Part shown: in pieces, positions 16,690-24,553 of the stretch
How positions within the stretch are numbered: the stretch's first letter is position 1
Layout: every line of letters begins with the position of its first letter
Assembly (NCBI RefSeq): GCF_003056725.1
Contig: NZ_QBKZ01000014.1
Coordinates: forward strand, 325,991 to 366,919
Length of the DNA stretch: 40,929 bases
Source: Mangrovicoccus ximenensis
Lineage (GTDB): Bacteria > Pseudomonadota > Alphaproteobacteria > Rhodobacterales > Rhodobacteraceae
Reading direction: 5' to 3'
Position numbers and translations under genes: made by a program
The notes under the pieces: model-generated
What the model was told of the DNA's origin: nothing
Seen by the model: the letters and a program-made list of their open reading frames with translations, nothing else
Databases searched by the model: none

Positions 16690-17694
16690 CACCGCCATCG
16701 GCCGCATCTGCACCTGCCCCGTCGCATCGCAGCGCGCCAGCGTCACCGGCAGCCCGCCCCGCTCGCTGCGGGCGACGAAATCCTGCAGCAGCTCCGCCGC
16801 ATCCACCGGCTCCGCCGCCTCCAGCGCATCGCCGCGGGCGAAGGCCAGGAACTCGTTCACCAGCCGCTCCATGTCGGCCACGTCGCGGGTCAGCGCCTCG
16901 GTCTCCCCGGTCTCGTCCATCAGCGACAGCTCCAGCCGCATCCGCGTGAGCGGCGTGCGCAGGTCGTGGCTGATCCCCGACAGCATCAGAGTGCGGCTCT
17001 CGATCTGCCGTTCGATCCGGTCGCGCATGTCGAGGAAGGCAAGCCCCGCCAGCCGCACCTCGCGCGCGCCCGAGGGCTTGTAGGCGACATGGCGGCCCTT
17101 GCCGAAATCCTGTGCCGCCGCCGCCAGCCGGGTAATCGGCTTCAGCTGGTTGCGCAGGAAGAGATAGGCGATCAGCGTCATCAGGAGCCCGGTGAACAGC
17201 ATCAGCACCAGGAGCTGGTGCGGATTCGACGCCGAGACCCGGCCGCGGTCGAAACGCAGGTCGACATTGCCGTAGCGGCTGGGCACGCGCATGTAGACGC
17301 TGCTTTTCGACCGTGTCAGATCCACCACCAGGGTTTCCGGCAGGCCAGCGCGCAGGGCATCGATCACCGGCCCGCCGGAGAGGTCGTACCAGCGGTAGCC
17401 CTCCTCGAGCTCGTCCTGCGCCGGAATCGTCACGCGGATGCCGAGCTTCGGGCCGAGGTCGCGCGCCACCAGGCGCGCCGCTTCGGGCGTCGGCGACTGG
17501 TTGATCTCGCCCAGCAGGTAATCAAGCTCCAGAAGGACGCTGTCGGTCATCTGCGCCGTCACGTCATCGACATGGCGCTGGATGAAGACGATGGAGACCA
17601 CCAGCTGCAGGATCACCACCGGCAGCAGGAGGATGAGGGTCGCGCGCCAGGTCAGGCTCTGCGGCAGATAGGGTTTGATGCTCAGGCCGGTCAT
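16690..17694 (-). pseudogene. EnvZ-like sensor histidine kinase lacking its ATPase domain
   Basis: Begins at ATG 17694. First helix is TLILLLPVVILQLVVSIVFI (about residues 19-38). A periplasmic domain of about 120 residues follows, then a second helix LLVLMLFTGLLMTLIAYLFL (161-180), a HAMP linker, and the dimerisation domain with SGISHDLRTPLTRM, phosphoacceptor His243. DMERLVNEFLAFARGD follows normally. Homology stops at GQVQMRPMAV (about 16693), where the family continues into the N-box of the catalytic domain. It therefore cannot bind ATP. The 3' end collides with the ABC ATPase gene. No response regulator gene lies upstream in 17695-17860. Confidence 0.85.
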
Positions 17695-17859
17695 GGCCTA
17701 GCCGTAAAGCGTTTCGGTCCGGCGGTGAATCACCTTTCGCCGGCCGGCCCCGAAGTTTTCGCCGCGGCGGAGGATGCCTGCTATCCCGCGGCGGAGACGA
17801 AACGCTCTTGCAGCAGCACCGGCGGCGCAACGCCGCGCAACGCGGAGGCCCGCCACGCC

Positions 17860-18120
17860 ATGACGGCAGCAGACAAGTTCGACCCGGTTCCGGGCCAAGC
17901 CGAGCAGATCGCCCCCGGCCTGCGGCGCGTGCTGGCGCCGAACCCCTCGCCGATGACCTATCGCGGCACCAATACCTATCTGCTGGGGCAGCGCGGGCGG
18001 GTGCTGATCGACCCCGGCCCCGACGATCCCGCGCATCTCGCCGCGCTGCTCGCCGCGATCGGCGGCAACACGCTCCAGGCCATCCTGGTCACCCACAGCC
18101 ACCGCGACCATAGCGGGCTG
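17860..18120 (+). pseudogene. MBL-fold hydrolase (LACTB2-like), N-terminal fragment
   Basis: Starts at ATG 17860 (MTAADKFDPVPGQAEQIAPG). It continues NPSPMTYRGTNTYLLG, VLIDPGPDDPAHLAALLAAI and ILVTHSHRDHSGLA, the first metal-binding motif H-x-H-x-D-H of metallo-beta-lactamase-fold hydrolases. The TYRGTNTYLLG start is typical of the LACTB2-like group, some of which are nucleases. Directly after HSHRDHSGLA, at about 18120, the sequence becomes unrecognisable. The remaining metal ligands and about two thirds of the protein are missing. Confidence 0.75.
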
Positions 18121-19587
18121 GCCCCCGCCGGGAAACCCGATGGACACCGGAAGCGACACCGTCCCCCCGGACACGATCCGAGATCGACTCCAACGCAATC
18201 CTCCATCGCGCAACGCAGCGCGGAGGCCCGTCCGGAACATCGGGAAGGCGATGCCGCCGGAGAGGTTTGCGGAACACGGCCGGCCCGGCTCCGTCCAGCC
18301 CCGCGAGGCTGCAGTCTAAGCTTGCCCCGATAGCTCCCAAACCGTTGATGTCCATCAGATGCTCCTCTCTCCGCCCATGCCCGCGAGGATGGCCGCAGGT
18401 CGGCGGGAAGGCAGGTCATCCCGGTAGCGCAGGACCGGACGGCAAGCGCCCGGCCATCGCGGCGCCACCAATCCGGGCGCAACCGCGGATGATCCGGGTA
18501 TCGGCGGTTTGGCGGCCAGGAAGGCGCGGCACGATACGTCCGCCGAAGTGCTCGGCGCGGCTACAGGCCAGCCGACCCGTTTCTTCCGGAATGCTCCGCT
18601 CGGACAGCGCCTTGCCCGCCGGACTCCTTTGCGTGCGATGCCCGCAGGGCTGCCGGACGTCCAAGCGCAGCAAGTCCAGCGGATGGGCACGAACAGCGCG
18701 GCGCCGTTCCGGAGGATCGCGGCATGGCTTCGCCGGGTGCCGCATGCGGCGCCGGCAGCAATTCGGGGCACTGCGGAAGCGGGAAACTGTCCGCACCGGT
18801 CACACTCAAGAATGCTCGCCACCGGACCGGCGCGCCGTGCGATAGCGGCAGGTATCAAGCGTCAGCATGGGCTGGCCAAACCCGCAGTCCTCCGGAACCG
18901 GCTCCCACTGACCGATATCGGCGACACGCCCGGCACGCTCGGCGCCGCATGGGACTTCCGCCGGCGTGATCACCCAGCCCGGTCACGGCATGGGGCAGAC
19001 CGGCTTGCCCGAGGCACCGTCGCGCCATCGGTCGCCCTGCGGCTTGCACCGTTGCACCTGTCCGGCCAAGCGGCGCCCCCCTCGGCCAGCTCCCGGTTTC
19101 CGCCATCAGCCAAACGGTGCCGATCCACAGCTCCCCGCCTGAACCGCCCCCCCTCAGGCTTGCTCCGCCATCAACCGCTGGGGCGGCGGCGATCCGGCGA
19201 CGGACGTCAAGGCGCATGCGGTCGATGCCGATGCTGGAGGGGCCGCGGGAAACGGGATCTCGATATGGACCCAAGTCCCGCCGCCCGACGGACGTCACCT
19301 GCCGGGTCTTCCCGCCAAACCGGCATTCGCCGCCTGGCCCAGTTCCCGCGAAGCCGCGCCGCGATGTGAAGCAGCGGCGGCTGCCCCGGTGCAGGACATC
19401 AATGATGATAGGAAAGCTGCATCCGAAATCCGCGATCGCGCAATCGGTATCCGACCCGCGGCCCTGCGAAAAATCCGGCCGGGCCTCCCCTCCCGACCGG
19501 AATTCGAAGCCAGCCGCACCGCGGAGGCCTCCCCTCCCCCGCGGATGCGGCCGACCGTCCATGAAGGTGCGGCGCGGCGGACCGAAA
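18121..19587. other. Gene-poor 1.5-kb stretch
   Basis: No frame gives a convincing whole protein, although high GC leaves many frames open. CGCGCAACGC with GGAGGCCCG occurs before the MBL start (about 17832-17852) and again at about 18208-18232, suggesting a partial duplication. One minus-strand piece at 18806-18985 reads like real protein and is listed separately. No IS end, tRNA or array was seen. Confidence 0.55.
18806..18985 (-). pseudogene. Possible C-terminal protein fragment of unknown function
   Basis: A minus-strand frame ending in TGA at 18806 reads PGWVITPAEVPCGAERAGRV, then ADIGQWEPVPEDCGFGQPML and TLDTCRYRTARRSGGEHS. Its balanced composition, unlike the Arg/Pro/Ala-rich noise around it, suggests a true coding remnant. 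I do not recognise the family. There is no start codon context. Confidence 0.25.
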
Positions 19588-19839
19588 TCAGCCCTTCGCA
19601 CTCTCCAGGTATTCGCGCTCCATCCGGTCCCGCGCAGCGGCGCGGCGGCCATGCATGGCCGGCGTTCCCTTCAGGAGCTTCATCCGGGCATAGAGCCCGA
19701 GCGCCGCTCCGGCAAGGCATATGACCGCCTCATGCGGCGCGAACAGCTTGTCGCCGAACAGAGCCGCCAGTATCGCGAGCCCGTAGGCCCAGAAGCCGGT
19801 AAAACCGATCACGCAGACAAGGGCCCAGAGCTTCTTCAT
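19588..19839 (-). CDS. Small two-helix membrane protein, unknown function
   Basis: An 83-residue protein beginning MKKLWALVCVIGFTGFWAYG, with a second hydrophobic stretch HEAVICLAGAALGLYARMKL and a charged C-terminus (RAAARDRMEREYLESAKG). GGAGGAGAGAG directly precedes ATG 19839, which decides the start although the frame is open further upstream. It is the same size class as the membrane protein gene at 20011 and lies on the same strand, 171 bp apart. No family is recognised with confidence. Confidence 0.75.
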   Translation of the reverse strand: MKKLWALVCVIGFTGFWAYGLAILAALFGDKLFAPHEAVICLAGAALGLYARMKLLKGTPAMHGRRAAARDRMEREYLESAKG

Positions 19840-20010
19840 CTCTCTCCTCCCGGCCGGTCGCCCAAGTTGCTGCAAAGCAGCGACAAATTGCTTCACTTGA
19901 GCGTCACGTTGCCGCAGAGCACCCTAACCCGACTCGGGGGGGATGCGTCAAGCGCATATCTGCCATGTATCATATGTTCCACCGCGGTCGGCGCAGCGGC
20001 CCCGCCCAGC

Positions 20011-20304
20011 TCAATGCTCCCACCAGCCCCGGGCGAAATGCGAGCCGACGATGAGGCCGAATGAAATCCAGTAGAACGCGAAATAGAGCGTCGCGCCCTT
20101 GAGGAACCGCAGCGACAGCCGGGCCACCGGATCTTCCTCGGCACGCTCCCGGAGCGCAGCCTTGTACTCGGCCAGGCTGTCGATCTCCAGCATGTGGGAA
20201 TACAGCAGCGCCCGGTAATAGAGGTAGAAAACCAGCGGGAAGCCGATCGCCAGCCCGATATAGGCCAGCGCATACATCCGGTCGACTTCCTGGACCATCG
20301 CCAT
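20011..20304 (-). CDS. Small membrane protein, unknown function
   Basis: A 97-residue protein with two predicted helices (MYALAYIGLAIGFPLVFYLYYRALL and GATLYFAFYWISFGLIVGSHF) separated by a charged stretch, AEYKAALRERAEEDPVARL. GCAGGGGAA precedes ATG 20304; a second Met is three codons in. Composition and codon use match the neighbours, supporting a real gene. I do not recognise the family. Confidence 0.7.
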   Translation of the reverse strand: MAMVQEVDRMYALAYIGLAIGFPLVFYLYYRALLYSHMLEIDSLAEYKAALRERAEEDPVARLSLRFLKGATLYFAFYWISFGLIVGSHFARGWWEH

Positions 20305-20420
20305 ATTCCCCTGCTTGTCCCTGCACCGTCACGGCGCCGCAGGATGCTAGCGGGCATATCTTTAGGCAAGGTCAACGCCGCAAGGCGGGTTGCGCGGCCG
20401 GCGGACGGCCGCGGCAGGGG

Positions 20421-20753
20421 TCACATCAGGTCGTCTTCGGCATCGGTGGCCGAGATGCCCATCGCCTCGAGCCCGTCCTCGAGATAGCCGGAGAGCTGCG
20501 GCATCCCCGACAGGTAGTCGGCGGTCGGCACGCGCGCCTCCTCGCGCGCGGTCTGCATGGCTTCGTCCCATTCCTCGGGCGCGAAGCTTTCCCGTCCGAC
20601 CCAGGCGAGCGCGACCAGCGCCAGCGCGTCGTCCTCGTTCATCCCCTGGATGAAAGACGACAGCTCCGCCCGCGCCGTGGAATCTCCGCTGTCCTCGGCT
20701 TCCCGCGCCAGCAGGATCACCTGGGCCACGATGTCGGCATGGATTTCGGGCAT
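20421..20753 (-). CDS. DUF3775-domain protein
   Basis: A 110-residue acidic, helical protein, MPEIHADIVAQVILLAREAE. It contains the segment DDALALVALAWVGRESFAPE followed by EWDEAMQTARE, which matches the DUF3775 pattern L-V-A-L-x-W-x-G-R-G-x-F-x-x-x-x-W-x-E-A. The family is cytoplasmic and uncharacterised. The ribosome site AAGGAGGCG seven bases before ATG 20753 is strong. Appears intact. Confidence 0.85.
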   Translation of the reverse strand: MPEIHADIVAQVILLAREAEDSGDSTARAELSSFIQGMNEDDALALVALAWVGRESFAPEEWDEAMQTAREEARVPTADYLSGMPQLSGYLEDGLEAMGISATDAEDDLM

Positions 20754-20841
20754 TTTCGCCTCCTTGGTGAGTCACAGCCACACGATTGCGCGAATCGAGG
20801 GGCGAAGAAAAGGACATAGATCAGATCCGGCAGCCCGCGGC

Positions 20842-21397
20842 TCAGCCCGCCTTGGCCGCGAAGAGACGCGTCCAGAGCGCGTCGGGCAGCGCCCGCCCCA
20901 GCCGGAAGAGCAGGGAGAACCCGCGCGGAAAGTCCCGGCGGAACCCGCCACGCTTCATGTGGCGCAGAACGATGGCGGCAGCCTGCTCGGGCTCCATGAT
21001 GAAGGGCATCGCGAACTTGTTCTTGTCCGTCAGGCGGGTGCGGATGAAGCCGGGATTGGCCAGCTGCACCTTCACCCCGGTTCCGGCAAGGTCGCAGGCC
21101 ATGCATTCGGCAAGCGACATGACGCCGGCTTTCGACGCGGTGTAGCCGATCGAGCCCGGCAGGCCGCGATAGCCGGTGAGCGAGCCGGTCAGCAGCACAT
21201 GCCCCCGCCCGCGCTTGACCATGCCCGGCACCACCTCGCCCAGCACCCGCAGCGCGCCCGCGAAATTGACGTCGGCCATTGCCGCCGCGTGATCCGCGTC
21301 CCAGCCGGTGGCCGGCATCGGCCAGTAGACCCCGGCGACATAGACCACACCGTCGACCTCGCCGATCTCCGCCGCCGCCTGCCGGACCGGAGAGGCC
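20842..21397 (-). pseudogene. Short-chain dehydrogenase/reductase lacking its N-terminus
   Basis: Reads VVYVAGVYWPMPATGWDADH, then VNFAGALRVLGEVVPGMVKRG and HVLLTGSLTGYRGLPGSIGY, where the catalytic Ser sits in TGSLTG. TASKAGVMSLAECMACDL gives the catalytic Tyr-x-x-x-Lys, and VQLANPGFIRTRLTDKNKF completes the core. The catalytic half of an NAD(P)-dependent SDR is therefore complete to its stop. The first Rossmann unit with TGxxxGIG is absent: at about 21397 the sequence switches to the PCuAC-like gene in another frame. Not functional without the cofactor-binding turn. Confidence 0.8.
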
Positions 21398-21757
21398 TTC
21401 GAGCCGGACCGCCATGATGCCGGGCGCCAGCTCCATGTCGCGGCCCGCAGGCACGGGCAGGGCGGGCAGGGGCTCGGCAGTTTCCGCGCCGCCCGAGATG
21501 CGGAAGCCGACGATCTGCGCCTCCTCCGCGATCTCCGCGCGCGCGCCGGACAGGATGACCGGCGCGTCGCCGAGGTTGTGCAGCACCATGAAGACATCCG
21601 CGCTGCCGCCGCCGGTGGCGCGGGTCCAGGCATGTTCCACCGCGAACTCGCCGAGGGCGAAAGCGTGCTGCTCTTCCGCGTCGGCATGGGCATGCGGCTC
21701 GCCAGCTTGCGCAGGACCGGAGAGCAGGAGGAACAGGGCGAGCAGGGCGCGGATCAT
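21398..21757 (-). pseudogene. PCuAC-like periplasmic metallochaperone, C-terminus lost
   Basis: Starts at ATG 21757 with AAGGACC/CTCC upstream and a signal peptide MIRALLALFLLLSGPAQAGE. A His-rich stretch (PHAHADAEEQH) is followed by VEHAWTRATGGGSADVFMVLHNLGDAPV...DMELAPGIMAVRLEGL, the PCuAC (DUF461) fold of periplasmic copper chaperones. The usual Met/His copper ligands of the central loop are not obvious, while the His-rich leader is added. It is cut just before the final strands at about 21398 by the SDR fragment. It begins 17 bp after the FtsX-type permease gene, so it belongs to that operon. Confidence 0.75.
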
Positions 21758-21774
21758 CGGAGGGTCCTTCGGGG

Positions 21775-23088
21775 TCAGGCGCGCAGCCCCTCGGCGACCG
21801 GCTGGCGCAGGACGACGAGGGCGGGAAGCAGCGAAAGCAGGCTGGTCGCGGCGAGGAACCCCGCCGCGAGATGGATTTCCGGCCAGGTGATCGTGGCTTC
21901 GACCAGCATGTCGGTGCGCAGCGTCACGATCCGCGACAGCGCCGCGGCCGCGGCATAGCCCGCCGCGATCCCCGCCGCCGTGCCCGCGCAGAGCAGCGTG
22001 GCGCCATAGCTCCAGATCACCGCCATGACGAAGCGGGCCGGGGCGCCGAGCGCGCGCAGCATCGCGGTCTGGCGCTGGAACAGCCGGGTCAGGATGAAAA
22101 GCCCCAGCAGCACCGAGGCGGCAACGAGGATCTGGGTGACGGCGGACATCAGCGACATCGCCTGGCGCAGGTCGCCCATCACCCGGTAGAGCTCCGAGAG
22201 GACGGTGCCCGGGAAGAAGGCCATGGTCTCGGCATCGCGGGTGAATTCCGAGCGCAGCGCGTAATTCGCCCAGAGCGCCTCGGCCTTGACCAGCACGGCC
22301 GGCGTGCCGGGGAAATAGTCCGGATCGAAGGGCGGGCCGATCTGGTCAGCGCGCTCGGGCGCATGGCCGTTGGCGAGGCCGTGGACCTCCCAGACCGCCT
22401 CGACCGGGATCAGCAGCGCCCGGTCCCAGGGCGTGCCCGAGCGCGGCAGCAGGCCGGTGACGGTGAAGCCTTGGCCCTCATGGGCATGGGCATCCGCCCC
22501 GGCGCCCGCGCCATGGGCCGGGGTGAAGCTGTCGCCGATCGCCAGCCCGCTCGCGGCGCCGGCGATCGCTTCGGAATGGTGCTGCCAGATGCGGCCCTCG
22601 AGCCGGCCGTCGCCCAGATGGGTGACGAAATCGGCGGTGGTGCCGACAACGGGGCTTTCGCCGTAGCTGTCGCCGAAGGCCAGCGGCGCGGCGATGTCGA
22701 CATTCTCGTGACGGGCGATCTCGTCGTAGATCCGGCCGCCGAGCAGCGGCACGTCCGAGGGCTGAAGGAAGACGGTCGCCAGCATCATCGTCATCTCGCT
22801 GCCCGGCGCCGAGACCACGAGGTCGAACTTGTCGGCGGCCAGCGCCATGCCGCGGCGCAGCCCGCGCTCCTGCGCGATCACGCCGATGCCCATGCCGACC
22901 GAGACGGCGATCAGCAGCACGAAGATAAGGTTGGCCCAGCGGAACCGGAACAGCACGGCGCGCACCAAGGGCAGCGGCGCAAATCCCCGCAGCAGCACGG
23001 CGGCGCAGACGGCCAGCGGCGACAGAAGCGCGAGCGTGACCAGGATGTCCTGCGCCAGGGCGGGCAGCGAGGCCCAGAGATCAGACAT
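21775..23088 (-). CDS. FtsX/MacB-type ABC transporter permease
   Basis: A 437-residue protein with the four-helix FtsX/LolC arrangement. An N-terminal pair of helices (PLAVCAAVLLRGFAPLPLVRAV, WANLIFVLLIAVSVGMGIGVIA) precedes a large periplasmic domain beginning FDLVVSAPGSEMTMMLATVF. Three C-terminal helices follow, with LTRLFQRQTAMLRALGAP between them. The periplasmic domain carries a His-rich loop (GAGADAHAHEGQG). The start overlaps the preceding ATPase stop by 8 bp. Together with the PCuAC-like gene this resembles exporter or lipoprotein-type systems tied to envelope metal handling; the substrate is not known. Confidence 0.88.
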   Translation of the reverse strand: MSDLWASLPALAQDILVTLALLSPLAVCAAVLLRGFAPLPLVRAVLFRFRWANLIFVLLIAVSVGMGIGVIAQERGLRRGMALAADKFDLVVSAPGSEMTMMLATVFLQPSDVPLLGGRIYDEIARHENVDIAAPLAFGDSYGESPVVGTTADFVTHLGDGRLEGRIWQHHSEAIAGAASGLAIGDSFTPAHGAGAGADAHAHEGQGFTVTGLLPRSGTPWDRALLIPVEAVWEVHGLANGHAPERADQIGPPFDPDYFPGTPAVLVKAEALWANYALRSEFTRDAETMAFFPGTVLSELYRVMGDLRQAMSLMSAVTQILVAASVLLGLFILTRLFQRQTAMLRALGAPARFVMAVIWSYGATLLCAGTAAGIAAGYAAAAALSRIVTLRTDMLVEATITWPEIHLAAGFLAATSLLSLLPALVVLRQPVAEGLRA

Positions 23089-23286
23089 GGAGATCCTCCG
23101 CGATCCGCCCGTCGGTCACGGTGACGATCCGGTCCATCCGCTCCAGGAGATGCGGGTCGTGGCTGACGGCGATCAGCGTGCGCCCGGAGGCGCGGGAAAT
23201 GCGGGTCAGGTCGCCGATCAGCCGGTCGGCGGCGGCGCGGTCGAGGCTGGCGGTCGGCTCGTCGGCCAGCAGGACCGGCGCATCGG
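23081..23286 (-). pseudogene. ABC ATP-binding subunit of the FtsX-type exporter, C-terminal fragment
   Basis: Reads PVLLADEPTASLDRAAADRL (Walker B and D-loop), then ISRASGRTLIAVSHDPHLLE (H-loop) and IVTVTDGRIAEDLHV to TGA 23081. These are the last 65-70 residues of a LolD/MacB-like ATPase. Walker A, the Q-loop and the LSGGQ signature are missing: at about 23286 the sequence passes into a GH4 fragment. The exporter downstream has therefore lost its energy subunit here. Confidence 0.85.
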
Positions 23287-23499
23287 CGAGCGGGCCGGCG
23301 TGCCGCGGGCCGCCTCGGCAAAGCGCGCGCCCATCGCGGCATTCCGCCGGGCCGCCGCCTGGTCCAGGTCATGGAGCCGGACCTCTGCCGCAAGCCGTGT
23401 GTCATGGGCGAGATCGGTCATCAGCTTCGGCGCCCAGTTCAGCGAGCCGCCGCCGACATAGGCGATCCGGACGGGAATTCTGTCTTCGGAATGTGTCAT
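23287..23499 (-). pseudogene. GH4 glycosidase (MelA-like), N-terminal fragment
   Basis: Starts at ATG 23499 (MTHSEDRIPVRIAYVGGGSL). It continues NWAPKLMTDLAHDTRLAAEV and RLHDLDQAAARRNAAMGARFAE: the NAD-binding beginning of family GH4 alpha-galactosidases/glucosidases, with G-G-G-S and the Y/H-D-x-D segment. It ends at about residue 71, where the ABC ATPase fragment begins. The divergent AraC gene is likely its former regulator. Confidence 0.8.
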
Positions 23500-23596
23500 G
23501 ATGATGGTCTGCGGCCGCACGGATCCGTGCCCCGGCCGAACCGTGGCCGGGCGACCGGTGCGCCGGAAGCTCCTCCCTTGCGCCGGGCTCCCCCGC

Positions 23597-23627
23597 CCGG
23601 ACTCATGGTTATGATTCCATGAATCCA
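23597..23627. promoter_or_regulatory. Inverted repeat in the GH4/AraC divergent region
   Basis: GATTC (23613-23617) and GAATC (23621-23625) flank CAT. The related string ACTCATGGTTATGATTCC lies just to the left. The site is centred about 58 bp before the AraC start and 120 bp before the GH4 start, a plausible place for AraC binding. Confidence 0.4.
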
Positions 23628-23677
23628 GGTTAGTCCGGGTTGCAGCGCAGGGGACATGCCGGGTATGGGATAAAAAG

Positions 23678-24553
23678 ATGGAGAAAACCGAACATTTCCC
23701 GCTTTCGCTGATGCCGATGCGCTCCCTGTCGCTCCGGCTCGCCCGCTCGGCGATCAAGATGCGCCACAATGCCCGCTGGCGCATCGACAAGCTGAACCCG
23801 GTCCATGACCTCGTGATGCCGCTGACCGGGCGCGGCCGCTATTGGGTCGGCGAAGAGGAATTCACGCTCGAGCCGGGCGAGGCGATGCTGATCCCGGCCT
23901 ATACCCGCTTCCGCGGGCGGCATGATTGCGGCGGGGACGAATTCACCGGCGTGGCGCAGCATTTCATGCTGGACCTGTTCGGCCGCGGCGATGTCATTTC
24001 CCAGATGAAGCTGGCGAAGAAAGCCCGGTTCCCGGACTGGGCCTCGCTCGAACCGCTGGTGCGCCACTACCGCGAGTCGACCTCGCGGGCGAACACGACG
24101 CTCAGCCAGCACCACGCCTTCATGGTGCTGCTGCTGGCGCATCTGGAGGCCGCCTTCGAAGGCTGGCAGACCCGCGACAGCACCCCCGAGAGCCAGGACC
24201 AGCTGTCGCTGCACATCATGTTCGTGGCCTCGCGGCTGAGCTCGGATCCCCTGGGCGCGGGCGTCGAGGATGCGCTCGCAAGCGTGCCCTACAACCCGGA
24301 TTATTTCCGCCGGGCGTTCCGCGACCGGATGGGGATGACGCCAAAAAAATTCCGCGAACTCAAACGGATGGAGTTCGCGGCCAACCGGCTCGGCATGGGG
24401 CTTACGGTCAAGGAGGCCGCCCTCGAGCTGGGCTTCTCCGATCCGTATTTCTTCAGCCGGATGTTCAAGCAGTATATCGGCGACAGCCCGTCGAGCTACC
24501 GCCTGATGAAGGGCGCGGTGCCGCCACCGGATTCCGGCGACGTGCTCGCGTGA
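23678..24553 (+). CDS. AraC-family transcriptional regulator
   Basis: A 291-residue protein. The N-terminal cupin-like sensor half holds LVMPLTGRGRYWVGEEEFTL followed by EPGEAMLIPAYTRFRG. The C-terminal double helix-turn-helix includes YNPDYFRRAFRDRMGMTPKKF and LELGFSDPYFFSRMFKQYIG followed by DSPSSYRLMKG, the AraC consensus end. Divergent from a GH4 glycosidase fragment, the arrangement used for galactoside or glucoside utilisation operons, so it probably sensed such a sugar. The upstream ribosome site is weak (GGGATAAAAAG). Its TGA ends directly before the converging stop at 24554. Confidence 0.9.
   Translation: MEKTEHFPLSLMPMRSLSLRLARSAIKMRHNARWRIDKLNPVHDLVMPLTGRGRYWVGEEEFTLEPGEAMLIPAYTRFRGRHDCGGDEFTGVAQHFMLDLFGRGDVISQMKLAKKARFPDWASLEPLVRHYRESTSRANTTLSQHHAFMVLLLAHLEAAFEGWQTRDSTPESQDQLSLHIMFVASRLSSDPLGAGVEDALASVPYNPDYFRRAFRDRMGMTPKKFRELKRMEFAANRLGMGLTVKEAALELGFSDPYFFSRMFKQYIGDSPSSYRLMKGAVPPPDSGDVLA

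Noticed and set aside
14147..16727. Long minus-strand frames opposite the ABC permease and ATPase genes
   Set aside because: Low-complexity His/Arg/Asp-rich shadows of well-defined plus-strand genes.
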